The notes beneath the pieces are model-generated. The model was not told where the DNA came from and did no database searches. It saw only the letters and a list, made by a program, of their open reading frames with translations. Below, in pieces: positions 35,740-43,869 of a stretch of 64,000 bases of DNA (position 1 is the stretch's first letter; every line of letters begins with the position of its first letter). The DNA is from an uncultured Gelidibacter sp. (GTDB taxonomy: Bacteria; Bacteroidota; Bacteroidia; Flavobacteriales; Flavobacteriaceae): NCBI RefSeq assembly GCF_947500795.1, contig NZ_CANMTE010000005.1:1-64000 (forward strand), written 5' to 3'. Position numbers and translations under genes: made by a program.

Positions 35740-37536
35740 ATGTCAACACACGCAGTAGATACTCACGCACACGACGACGATCACGGACATCATCACAAAG
35801 AAACCTTTGTAACTAAGTATATCTTTAGTCAAGATCATAAAATGATCGCGAAACAATACCTTTTAACTGGTACTATCATGGGTATCATTGGGGTTTTGAT
35901 GTCGATCATGTTCCGTATTCAAATTGCATGGCCAGAAGAGCCAAACGTACTTTTTGAGGCGTTATTAGGCAAATGGGCACCAGGTGGTGTTATGGATGCT
36001 GATATTTATTTGGCATTAGTTACCATTCACGGTACCATCATGGTATTCTTCGTATTAACTGCTGGTTTGAGTGGAACCTTTAGTAACTTATTGATTCCGT
36101 TGCAAATTGGAGCACGAGATATGGCTTCTGGATTCTTGAACATGGTTTCTTATTGGTTATTTTTCCTTTCAAGTGTCATCATGTTAATCTCATTATTTGT
36201 TGAAGCAGGACCTGCGGCAGCTGGATGGACAATTTATCCTCCATTAAGTGCATTGCCAATGGCTCAAGGTGGTTCAGGTATGGGTATGACCTTATGGTTA
36301 ATCTCTATGGCTATCTTTATTGCTTCTTCATTATTAGGATCATTAAACTACATCGTTACGGTTATTAACATGCGTACCAAAGGAATGAGCATGACGCGTT
36401 TGCCTTTAACAATTTGGGCATTCTTCGTAACTGCAATCATTGGTGTGGTAGCGTTCCCAGTATTATTTGCTGCAGCTTTATTATTGATCATGGATAGAAG
36501 TTTTGGTACGTCCTTCTTCTTATCTGATATCTTTATTCAAGGTGAAGTATTACATTACCAAGGTGGTTCACCAGTACTTTTTGAACACTTATTCTGGTTC
36601 TTAGGTCACCCTGAAGTATATATTGTAATCTTACCTGCAATGGGACTTGTGTCTGAAATTATGGCGGCAAACTCACGTAAACCAATCTTTGGATACCGTG
36701 CGATGGTTGCTTCTATTTTAGCGATCGCATTCTTATCAACTATTGTTTGGGGTCACCATATGTTCGTTTCAGGAATGAACCCATTCTTAGGATCTGTATT
36801 TACATTTACAACTTTATTGATCGCAATTCCATCTGCAGTAAAAGCATTTAACTGGATTACGACCATATGGAAAGGTAATCTTCAGATGAACCCTGCCATG
36901 TTATTCTCTATCGGATTCGTATCAACGTTTATAACTGGAGGTTTAACAGGAATCATTCTTGGAGATAGTGCCTTAGATATTAACGTTCACGATACCTATT
37001 TCGTTATTGCCCACTTCCATTTAGTAATGGGTATCTCAGCAATTTACGGGATGTTTGCAGGAGTTTACCACTGGTATCCTAAAATGTTCGGTAGAATGAT
37101 GAATAAGAACTTAGGGTATATCCACTTCTGGGTAACTGCAATTTGTGCTTATGGTGTATTCTTCCCAATGCACTTTATTGGAATGGCAGGTTTACCAAGA
37201 CGTTACTATACCAACTCAGCGTTCCCATTATTTGATGATTTAGCTGATGTAAACGTTGTTATTACAGTTTTCGCAATTATCGGTGGTATTGTTCAAATCG
37301 TTTACTTATACAACTTCTTCGTTAGTATCTTCTACGGTAAGAAAGCTATACAAAATCCATGGAGATCAACTACTTTGGAATGGACTACACCTGTAAAACA
37401 TATCCACGGTAACTGGCCAGGAGAAATTCCTCACGTATACCGTTGGTCTTATGACTACAGTAAGCCAGGACATGACGATGATTTCGTACCTCAAAACGTG
37501 CCTTTAAAAGAAGGAGAAGAGGAATTACAACACTAA
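35740..37536 (+). CDS. coxA: cytochrome c oxidase subunit I
   Basis: Catalytic subunit that reduces O2 to water and pumps protons. Ligand motifs: VTIHGTIMVFF (heme a), FLGHPEVYIVILP (CuB His and cross-linked Tyr), WGHHMFVSG (CuB) and IAHFHLVMG (heme a3 and heme a). Twelve helices are expected in 598 aa. The N-terminus HAVDTHAHDDDHGHHHKE is strikingly histidine-rich. It is the last gene of the act-cox operon and is followed by a strong terminator. Confidence 0.97.
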   Translation: MSTHAVDTHAHDDDHGHHHKETFVTKYIFSQDHKMIAKQYLLTGTIMGIIGVLMSIMFRIQIAWPEEPNVLFEALLGKWAPGGVMDADIYLALVTIHGTIMVFFVLTAGLSGTFSNLLIPLQIGARDMASGFLNMVSYWLFFLSSVIMLISLFVEAGPAAAGWTIYPPLSALPMAQGGSGMGMTLWLISMAIFIASSLLGSLNYIVTVINMRTKGMSMTRLPLTIWAFFVTAIIGVVAFPVLFAAALLLIMDRSFGTSFFLSDIFIQGEVLHYQGGSPVLFEHLFWFLGHPEVYIVILPAMGLVSEIMAANSRKPIFGYRAMVASILAIAFLSTIVWGHHMFVSGMNPFLGSVFTFTTLLIAIPSAVKAFNWITTIWKGNLQMNPAMLFSIGFVSTFITGGLTGIILGDSALDINVHDTYFVIAHFHLVMGISAIYGMFAGVYHWYPKMFGRMMNKNLGYIHFWVTAICAYGVFFPMHFIGMAGLPRRYYTNSAFPLFDDLADVNVVITVFAIIGGIVQIVYLYNFFVSIFYGKKAIQNPWRSTTLEWTTPVKHIHGNWPGEIPHVYRWSYDYSKPGHDDDFVPQNVPLKEGEEELQH

Positions 37537-37575
37537 AATAGACGCTGCACAAGCAGAATTCTATTAACACATATT

Positions 37576-37617
37576 AAAAGACCTTTAGATTGAGACAATC
37601 ATTCTAAAGGTCTTTTT
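37576..37617 (+). terminator. terminator of the act-cox operon
   Basis: AAAAGACCTTTAGA (37576-37589) pairs perfectly with TCTAAAGGTCTTTT (37603-37616) over a 13-nt loop, with T continuing. Confidence 0.93.
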
Positions 37618-37620
37618 TGT

Positions 37621-37628
37621 TATATTTG
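37621..37628 (+). promoter_or_regulatory. -7 promoter element of ruvB
   Basis: TATATTTG directly behind the coxA terminator; leader of ~70 nt to ruvB. Confidence 0.6.
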
Positions 37629-37705
37629 CTTTGTTTAATTGATGAATAGTTTATTGATTAATCTGAATATTTTTAAAAGAAATTCTCACGCTTGTGGGAA
37701 GTGCC

Positions 37706-38731
37706 ATGAACGACAACCTCAATCCATCCAACGAACACTTTTCTCCTGAAGAATTTGATGTCGAGAAAAAATTAAGACCCTTATCCTTTGATGATTTCTC
37801 CGGTCAGGATCAGGTTTTGGAGAATCTGAAAATATTTGTTGAAGCCGCTAACCTAAGAAATGAAGCCTTGGACCATACCTTGTTCCACGGCCCTCCAGGA
37901 CTTGGTAAAACTACCTTAGCGCATATTTTAGCGAGTGAGTTAGGCGCTAATATTAAAGTAACTTCAGGGCCAGTATTGGACAAGCCAGGTGATCTTGCGG
38001 GCCTTTTAACAAATCTTGAAGAGCGCGATGTGTTGTTTATTGATGAAATCCATCGGTTGAGTCCCATTGTGGAAGAGTACTTGTATTCCGCCATGGAAGA
38101 CTATAAAATTGACATCATGATTGAGTCTGGACCTAATGCAAGAACGGTTCAAATTAATTTGAATCCGTTTACGTTAATCGGTGCCACCACTCGTTCAGGT
38201 TTATTGACGTCGCCAATGCGGGCACGTTTCGGAATTCAAAGCAGATTACAATATTATAACACGGAATTATTAACTACCATTACCCAACGTAGTGCCTCAA
38301 TTTTGAACGTTCCTATTTCTATGGAAGCTGCTATTGAGATTGCAGGTCGCAGTAGGGGAACACCCCGTATCTCCAATGCGCTATTGCGTCGTGTGCGCGA
38401 TTTTGCACAGATTAAAGGTAATGGAAGTATAGATATTGCCATTGCGAAATTCGCCCTTAAAGCGTTGAATGTGGATGCGCACGGACTTGATGAAATGGAC
38501 AACAAGATCTTAGTGACCATTATTGATAAGTTCAAAGGCGGACCAGTGGGGATTACAACCTTGGCGACCGCTGTCAGTGAAAGCGCCGAAACTATAGAAG
38601 AAGTGTATGAGCCGTTTTTAATTCAACAAGGGTTTATAATGCGTACGCCTCGTGGAAGGGAAGTAACGGATCTGGCATATAAACATCTTGGGAAAATTAA
38701 AGGAGGAATACAAGGCGGATTGTTCAGCTAA
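37706..38731 (+). CDS. ruvB: Holliday junction branch migration helicase RuvB
   Basis: AAA+ motor that, with RuvA, moves Holliday junctions. I use ATG 37706 (341 aa, [12 protein letters not shown]), which fits the family, rather than GTG 37694. Walker A GPPGLGKT (62-69), Walker B FIDEIH (111-116), sensor [19 protein letters not shown] and the C-terminal winged helix ending [17 protein letters not shown] are all present. RuvA is encoded ~7.5 kb further on, beside maeB and sprA, so the two are not an operon here. Confidence 0.97.
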   Translation: MNDNLNPSNEHFSPEEFDVEKKLRPLSFDDFSGQDQVLENLKIFVEAANLRNEALDHTLFHGPPGLGKTTLAHILASELGANIKVTSGPVLDKPGDLAGLLTNLEERDVLFIDEIHRLSPIVEEYLYSAMEDYKIDIMIESGPNARTVQINLNPFTLIGATTRSGLLTSPMRARFGIQSRLQYYNTELLTTITQRSASILNVPISMEAAIEIAGRSRGTPRISNALLRRVRDFAQIKGNGSIDIAIAKFALKALNVDAHGLDEMDNKILVTIIDKFKGGPVGITTLATAVSESAETIEEVYEPFLIQQGFIMRTPRGREVTDLAYKHLGKIKGGIQGGLFS

Positions 38732-38811
38732 AGACTGAAAATGATTCCAAGGTAGTCTTGATAATTTAAAACGCTACATACAGTCATACCAAAACTAATC
38801 AGTGTAAAGAG

Positions 38812-40155
38812 ATGCCCGAAATGCAAACAAAAAATGAAATTCCATCAGTTCCGTTGATTCATTTTTTGAAGCATTCTTTAAATATCCTTAAAAACCCATT
38901 GCCTTTCCATCATGCCAATTTTAATGCTAAAGGCGATACCTTTAAATTGAGGATTGGCTTTTCTAACGAAATTGTTTTTTCCCGTGATGCTGCTTTTGCA
39001 GAATACGTACTTCAAAAGAATCATAAAAATTATAAAAAATCCACAATCCAAACGGTTGACTTGGTCAAATATGTGGGCCGTGGACTTTTGACTTCAGAGG
39101 GCGAATTGTGGAAAAAACAACGCCAATTAATCCAACCGGCTTTTCATAAATCGCAACTTGCCAATTTAATGGGGAAAGTACAAGCGGCTATACAGTCTGA
39201 GTACAAACACATCCAACCCGGTAAAACGATGGATGTTTTTCCGATTTTAAACAATCTGGCATTTCAAACCGTAGTTAAATCGTTATTCAGTAGTGCGGCA
39301 ACTACTGAAGATATAAGTCGATTACAATTTATCACTGAAGCTGCTCAAAAAATGCTCGTTAGAGAACTTAGGCAACCCTATTTAGGGTGGTGGTTTACCG
39401 TAAGTGGCACTATTGAAAAGCATTTGCAACTGACCCGCGAAGCACGACAAATCCTCAAAAACATCGTAAAAACGAGAAGGGATGCTAACGTACGTCATGA
39501 CGATTTGCTTGATATGCTATTGGATGCGCGTTATGAAGATGGTACGTTTATGGATGAGGAACAACTCATTGATGAAATCTTAATTCTGTTTACAGCAGGG
39601 CATGAGACGACCTCAAATGCGTTGACCTTTATATTTCAGCTCTTGGCAAAACATCCTGAATGGCAAGACCGAATTTATGAGGAAAGTCTGCAGACCAGCA
39701 AAAATTCTGATGATTTGATGCAAGTGGTAATGTCGTCAAAAATATGCCAACAGGTTATTGAAGAGTCGATGCGCTTGTATCCGCCAGTTTACTTTATTGA
39801 TCGGGTGAATATAGAGGAAGATGAATTTAACAAGCTCTTATTCAAAAAAAGGTCAAATTTGTTATTTTCAATTTATGAAATCCATCGTCATCCTGATTTA
39901 TGGGAAAACCCAGACAATTTTTTACCAGAGCGATTTAATGAAGGCGGGCGTAAATTCTCATCACAGTATTTTCCATTTGGAGCAGGCCCAAGAAAATGTA
40001 TAGGAAATAACTTTGCCATGTTTGAAATGATTTTGGCGGTAACAGAATTAATTCGGAACTATAAAATCTATCCTGAATTCGAATCGATTGAAATAACGCC
40101 GTTAATCACCTTAAAACCAAAGAATGCATTGTTGAGATTTGAAAGACGGGTGTAA
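38812..40155 (+). CDS. cytochrome P450
   Basis: Heme-thiolate mono-oxygenase, 447 aa. The I-helix has AGHETTSNAL (~262), the K-helix ExxR is EESMRLYPPV, and the heme loop FPFGAGPRKCIGN contains Cys396. PERF (NFLPERFNEGG) is also seen. There is no membrane anchor, so it is a soluble bacterial type. No ferredoxin or reductase is nearby and the substrate is unknown; fatty acid, terpene or carotenoid hydroxylation are all possible. It is 80 bp after ruvB with no clear terminator between. Confidence 0.95.
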   Translation: MPEMQTKNEIPSVPLIHFLKHSLNILKNPLPFHHANFNAKGDTFKLRIGFSNEIVFSRDAAFAEYVLQKNHKNYKKSTIQTVDLVKYVGRGLLTSEGELWKKQRQLIQPAFHKSQLANLMGKVQAAIQSEYKHIQPGKTMDVFPILNNLAFQTVVKSLFSSAATTEDISRLQFITEAAQKMLVRELRQPYLGWWFTVSGTIEKHLQLTREARQILKNIVKTRRDANVRHDDLLDMLLDARYEDGTFMDEEQLIDEILILFTAGHETTSNALTFIFQLLAKHPEWQDRIYEESLQTSKNSDDLMQVVMSSKICQQVIEESMRLYPPVYFIDRVNIEEDEFNKLLFKKRSNLLFSIYEIHRHPDLWENPDNFLPERFNEGGRKFSSQYFPFGAGPRKCIGNNFAMFEMILAVTELIRNYKIYPEFESIEITPLITLKPKNALLRFERRV

Positions 40156-40172
40156 GGTGTCTGTCTGCTAAA

Positions 40173-40238
40173 TGTCAAGCTTAAGGTAGTCGATTGTTGT
40201 CAAGTTAAGCAAAACAAGAATGTTGTCGGCTGAGCGCA
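40173..40238 (-). repeat. left inverted array of the ~26-bp TGTCAGGCTGAGCGCAGTCGA repeat, three degenerate copies
   Basis: Copies begin at 40173 (TGTCAAGCTTAAGGTAGTCG), 40198 (TGTCAAGTTAAGC) and 40224 (TGTCGGCTGAGCGCA), spaced 25-26 bp. They are reverse complements of the repeat array on the other side of the GIY-YIG remnant. The third is nearly perfect, the first two are eroded. Confidence 0.6.
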
Positions 40239-40512
40239 CACAGGAATCACCAACGATATGGCGCGTAGATTTGAAGAGCATCAGCTTGGAAAAAATAAAG
40301 AATGTTATACCTTTAAAAAAAGGCCGGTCATCATGGAGTTTCATCAGGAATTTAATGATGTGTTACAAGCCATTTATTTTGAAAAGAAACTAAAAGGGTG
40401 GACAAGAGCAAAAAAGAAAGCACTGATTGACGGCGATTTTGATAGATTGCAAATATTATCGGAATGTCGGAATGCGACGCATTATAAATATGGACCTGAA
40501 AAGGGAAAGTAA
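40234..40512 (+). pseudogene. 5'-truncated GIY-YIG endonuclease-like gene
   Basis: The open frame from ATG 40258 (84 aa) corresponds to the last four fifths of small GIY-YIG proteins: ARRFEEHQLG, ECYTFKKRPVIMEF, ALQAIYFEKKLKGW-like AIYFEKKLKGWTRAKKKAL and the end RNATHYKYG. The frame extends upstream as AHTGITND but meets TGA at 40231-40233. The first motif (GIY) and the strand before it are therefore gone, and YTG has become HTG. The Arg of ARRFEEH and the Glu of YFEKK are kept. The break coincides with a copy of the flanking repeat, so the 5' end seems to have been replaced by repeat sequence. Probably inactive, though an 84-aa product could still be made. Confidence 0.7.
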
Positions 40513-40648
40513 GGGCTTCGACTGCGCTCAGCCTGACAGGGGCTTCGACAGAGCTTAGTCTTACAAGGGCTTCGACTGCGCTCAGCCTGACAGGGGCTTC
40601 GACTGCGCTCAGCCTGACAAAAAAAATGAGACAGCGCTCAGCCTGACA
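40513..40648 (+). repeat. right array of the ~26-bp repeat, five copies
   Basis: GGGCTTCGACTGCGCTCAGC followed by CTGACA occurs head to tail at 40513-40538, 40567-40592 and 40593-40619, with a mutated copy at 40539-40565 and a partial copy at ~40630-40648. Units abut each other with no spacers, so it is not a CRISPR. It starts at the stop codon of the GIY-YIG remnant. Confidence 0.95.
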
Positions 40649-40694
40649 AAAAATTTGATTGCCACCAAGCTCATAGAAATAAACAAACTAAAGA

Positions 40695-41621
40695 GTGAAT
40701 AATAAATCCAAATACAGCCAACTCATAAAGGAAGAAGCAAAACGCCTCGGTTTTTTATCGTGTGGGATCAGCGAAGCACAATTTCTTGAAGAGGAAGCGC
40801 CACGCTTGGAACGCTATCTTAAGAACAATATGCATGGGGAGATGCACTACATGGAAAACCATTTTGATAAACGGTTGGACCCAACAAAACTTGTGGAGGG
40901 TTCAAAATCTGTAGTTTCTTTGTTATTGAATTATTTTCCTGAAGCGCAACAAACGGAAAATAGCTTTAAGCTTTCCAAATATGCTTACGGTACGGACTAC
41001 CATTTTGTAATTAAGGACAAGCTAAAATCGCTGTTAAACTTTATTCAAGAGGAAATTGGCGAAGTTCATGGTCGCGCGTTTACAGATTCTGCTCCTGTTT
41101 TGGATAAGGCTTGGGCCGCAAAATCAGGTTTGGGTTGGATTGGCAAGCACACTAATTTATTGACACAACAAGTCGGCTCCTTTTATTTTGTGGCAGAACT
41201 AATCATTGATCTCGATTTAGAATATGATCATGCAACGACGGATCATTGTGGCACCTGCACAAGATGCATCGATGCTTGCCCTACACAAGCCATTACGGAA
41301 CCGTATGTTGTTGATGGGAGTAAGTGTATTTCCTATTTCACAATCGAATTAAAGGAAAAAATTCCAACCGAATTTAAAGGTAAATTTGATGATTGGATGT
41401 TTGGCTGTGATATATGTCAAGATGTGTGCCCTTGGAATCGTTTTTCAAAAGCACATAATGAGCCTTTATTTAATCCGCATCCAGAATTACTATCGATGAC
41501 TAAAAAAGATTGGGAAGAAATTACCGAAGATGTATTCAGGGACCTTTTTAAGAAATCTCCAGTAAAACGGACCAAGTTTGAAGGATTAACACGAAATATT
41601 GAATTCCTGAGAGAACAGTAG
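40695..41621 (+). CDS. queG: epoxyqueuosine reductase QueG
   Basis: Reduces epoxyqueuosine to queuosine in the wobble position of tRNAs, using cobalamin and two 4Fe-4S clusters. Cys clusters are [16 protein letters not shown] and [11 protein letters not shown]; the N-terminal domain has [27 protein letters not shown] and [20 protein letters not shown]. The start is GTG 40695, since a stop codon lies just upstream and the next Met is ~45 residues in. At 308 aa it is the short form without the HEAT-repeat C-terminus. The 5' region directly follows the repeat array. Confidence 0.95.
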   Translation: MNNKSKYSQLIKEEAKRLGFLSCGISEAQFLEEEAPRLERYLKNNMHGEMHYMENHFDKRLDPTKLVEGSKSVVSLLLNYFPEAQQTENSFKLSKYAYGTDYHFVIKDKLKSLLNFIQEEIGEVHGRAFTDSAPVLDKAWAAKSGLGWIGKHTNLLTQQVGSFYFVAELIIDLDLEYDHATTDHCGTCTRCIDACPTQAITEPYVVDGSKCISYFTIELKEKIPTEFKGKFDDWMFGCDICQDVCPWNRFSKAHNEPLFNPHPELLSMTKKDWEEITEDVFRDLFKKSPVKRTKFEGLTRNIEFLREQ

Positions 41622-41742
41622 ACTTAAACTTTTTTTGTTAGAATTTTGGATTGCATAAGATCAATCTAAAATGCAATGGACTAAGAATTAATGAAGATGA
41701 TACTATTGTTTTCGAAAGTCAAACCTCAAACCTCAGACCCAA

Positions 41743-43617
41743 CTAATTATACCAAACAGGCGTCGGTTTCCCCAAATCGAAACTTTGAAAGCCAAAATCT
41801 TCAGTTTCAAAAGCATTGGCTTTAAAAATATTCTCGCCTTGCCCAGGTATTTTAGGGTAGAATGAAAATGATAACTGAAAGGAACTGAACACCAAATAAT
41901 CATTTCGGATTATAAAACCTGCCCCAATTGAAGAGTAGACTTTGCTTTTCCTAATAGAGGTGCCTTCATTGCCCAACGACGCAGCACTAAAATTAAAATA
42001 CGGATTTAATCGAAATCCCCACAATTCCATCGGCGAGTAGAATTGCGTTTGTAAAGACAAGACATATTTTTTAGTACCCATAAGGTCGCTATCAAAACCT
42101 TGAATGCCGGCGCCATCGTTAAGGTCAAAATTATTATCATAAACACCTCTAAATTTGTTGTGATGATTGATGGTAAGTCGGTCGCCTTCTGAGTCCAATC
42201 TATTGGTACCAATAAGGATTTGAGGTTTTATAAATTGGCGCATTTTCCAATTTTTACCTAAAGAAATTAAATTTGTAAAGTAATTAGCCTGTAAGGAAAT
42301 GGTGGTTTGTTCGAGGTGGCTGTTATCAACAAAACTTCCAACTTCAAAATTGGTGCTTAAATACCCCCAATTAAAATAATCCCCATGGGATGCCTTAAGG
42401 CCAATATACATGCGGTCATGCTGGTTTTTTCTTTGGTAGCCGCCTGTGACGCCGTAAATAGTACCAATAGGGACATCCTCAATAATGCCATCCCTAAAAA
42501 TATAATCGTCTTTAATAAACTGACGCGACGCAATACCCACAGTTCCTAAATAAAACGATTCATTGGCAAAATAACCTACCTCATCAAAATCTGCTGATGG
42601 CCGTTCTCTATAGCCCACATGTAAATAGCGCAGACTGGTTATGAGGTTTGTGGTACGTTCCTTTTCTGAATTTCCTTTAAAGAGTTGGTAAGCATGCCCG
42701 CCCCAGAAATCTTGGGTTAAATATCTAAAAGGTTGTAAGTTCTCTTCAATATCTTCTGGACCTAAGTATTCTTTCCGGTATTGTTCATCGAGGTAGATCC
42801 CGCCTGCCCATCGCGTTAAAGCGGAATAGAAGGGACGTTCGATTTTTAAAAGCTTCGTGTAATAACCATTCAAATCTATCTTATAGCCCAAAGACGTCTT
42901 GATAAAGGTGTTTTGGAAATTAGGCACCGTATAACTCATATCATAGCCATAGTTGCCGTCTTCCAAACTTTTAAGAACGCTATTGTTGAATTCGTGGCCA
43001 AAGCCCAAAAAGTTCCGATTTTTTAGTTTCAACTTTGTTTTTGAGGTTGATGCTGTAGCTGACGGAATCATGCTCCAAGAATCTAACACTTCAACGTGCA
43101 GGTCTACAGAATCTTTTGAAGTTTCCGCATTTTTGGCAGTAATCTGAACACGTCTTATATAGTTTTGGGAGCGCAACAATCGCTCACTTTCCCGAACCAA
43201 TAACGGGTCTAAGGGCGTGTGTTTTTTTACCAGTAACGTGTTTCTTATCGCAAAGGCCTTGGTTTTAATGTGGATGAAGTTGCCGGTTTTTTCTATCCAA
43301 CTATTAGCAGTTTGTGTACTGTCTGTAAATGAAAACCCAAAAGGATCATGACTTGTGATATTGATGTTCCTGATAATTTTACCTTCAAATGGCGTAAAGT
43401 CTTGTCGTGGACGATTTTTGGGCGCATTGACAGGCTTCTTTGTGGTCGATCGGAAAATAAGTTTGTGAAGCGATTTTGTGAACTTTCGTTTTTGTGAATA
43501 GGTCTCTATTTTTTCATACAGGTTAACAGAGTCTTTCTCGGTAATGTTATCCTGTGCGATAACCAAACCATGACCTAAGAAAAAGAGAGTTATAAAAATT
43601 AATATTTTTAATGGCAT
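41743..43617 (-). CDS. outer-membrane beta-barrel protein with POTRA-like domain (Omp85-like)
   Basis: 624 aa from ATG 43617, with a signal peptide (PLKILIFITLFFLGHGLVIA, then QD). After a basic stretch, residues ~75-200 read IIRNINITSHDPFGF and LLRSQNYIRRVQITA, with SVDLHVEVLDSWS, the strand-helix-helix-strand pattern of a POTRA domain. The rest alternates aromatic and polar residues as in a barrel, with the NRNFLGFGHEF turn typical of BamA/TamA-type proteins, and ends in aromatic Trp-Tyr-Asn. It may be an assembly factor or a Bacteroidota-specific barrel; the function is not identified. It is monocistronic. Confidence 0.75.
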   Translation of the reverse strand: MPLKILIFITLFFLGHGLVIAQDNITEKDSVNLYEKIETYSQKRKFTKSLHKLIFRSTTKKPVNAPKNRPRQDFTPFEGKIIRNINITSHDPFGFSFTDSTQTANSWIEKTGNFIHIKTKAFAIRNTLLVKKHTPLDPLLVRESERLLRSQNYIRRVQITAKNAETSKDSVDLHVEVLDSWSMIPSATASTSKTKLKLKNRNFLGFGHEFNNSVLKSLEDGNYGYDMSYTVPNFQNTFIKTSLGYKIDLNGYYTKLLKIERPFYSALTRWAGGIYLDEQYRKEYLGPEDIEENLQPFRYLTQDFWGGHAYQLFKGNSEKERTTNLITSLRYLHVGYRERPSADFDEVGYFANESFYLGTVGIASRQFIKDDYIFRDGIIEDVPIGTIYGVTGGYQRKNQHDRMYIGLKASHGDYFNWGYLSTNFEVGSFVDNSHLEQTTISLQANYFTNLISLGKNWKMRQFIKPQILIGTNRLDSEGDRLTINHHNKFRGVYDNNFDLNDGAGIQGFDSDLMGTKKYVLSLQTQFYSPMELWGFRLNPYFNFSAASLGNEGTSIRKSKVYSSIGAGFIIRNDYLVFSSFQLSFSFYPKIPGQGENIFKANAFETEDFGFQSFDLGKPTPVWYN

Positions 43618-43647
43618 GGACACAAAGGGGATTCAAAATCTCACCTG

Positions 43648-43655
43648 CAAATATA
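43648..43655 (-). promoter_or_regulatory. -7 promoter element of the POTRA/barrel gene
   Basis: The minus strand reads TATATTTG, ~31 bp before the ATG at 43617. Confidence 0.55.
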
Positions 43656-43836
43656 ATCCATTTGAAGGCTTCAAAATCAAAATTATAACGCAGCTAAACT
43701 ATTTAATATTTACTAAAATCAGGAGTTTTAAATCGCAAATCTTTAACTCTTTTAAGTCTTGTTTTACATATAATTGTGCGCTAAATAAATTTAAGTAATT
43801 CCAATTAATGTCCTATATCATTTCTCCTAAAACGCT

Positions 43837-43844
43837 TACCTTTG
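43837..43844 (+). promoter_or_regulatory. -7 promoter element of maeB
   Basis: TACCTTTG matches TAnnTTTG; leader ~20 nt. Confidence 0.6.
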
Positions 43845-43869
43845 TTTCTTCGCTAAAATTTTAAAATAT

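Noticed and set aside
40513-40648. Regularly spaced repeats considered as a CRISPR array
   Set aside because: Units of ~26 bp abut with no unique spacers and there are no cas genes.
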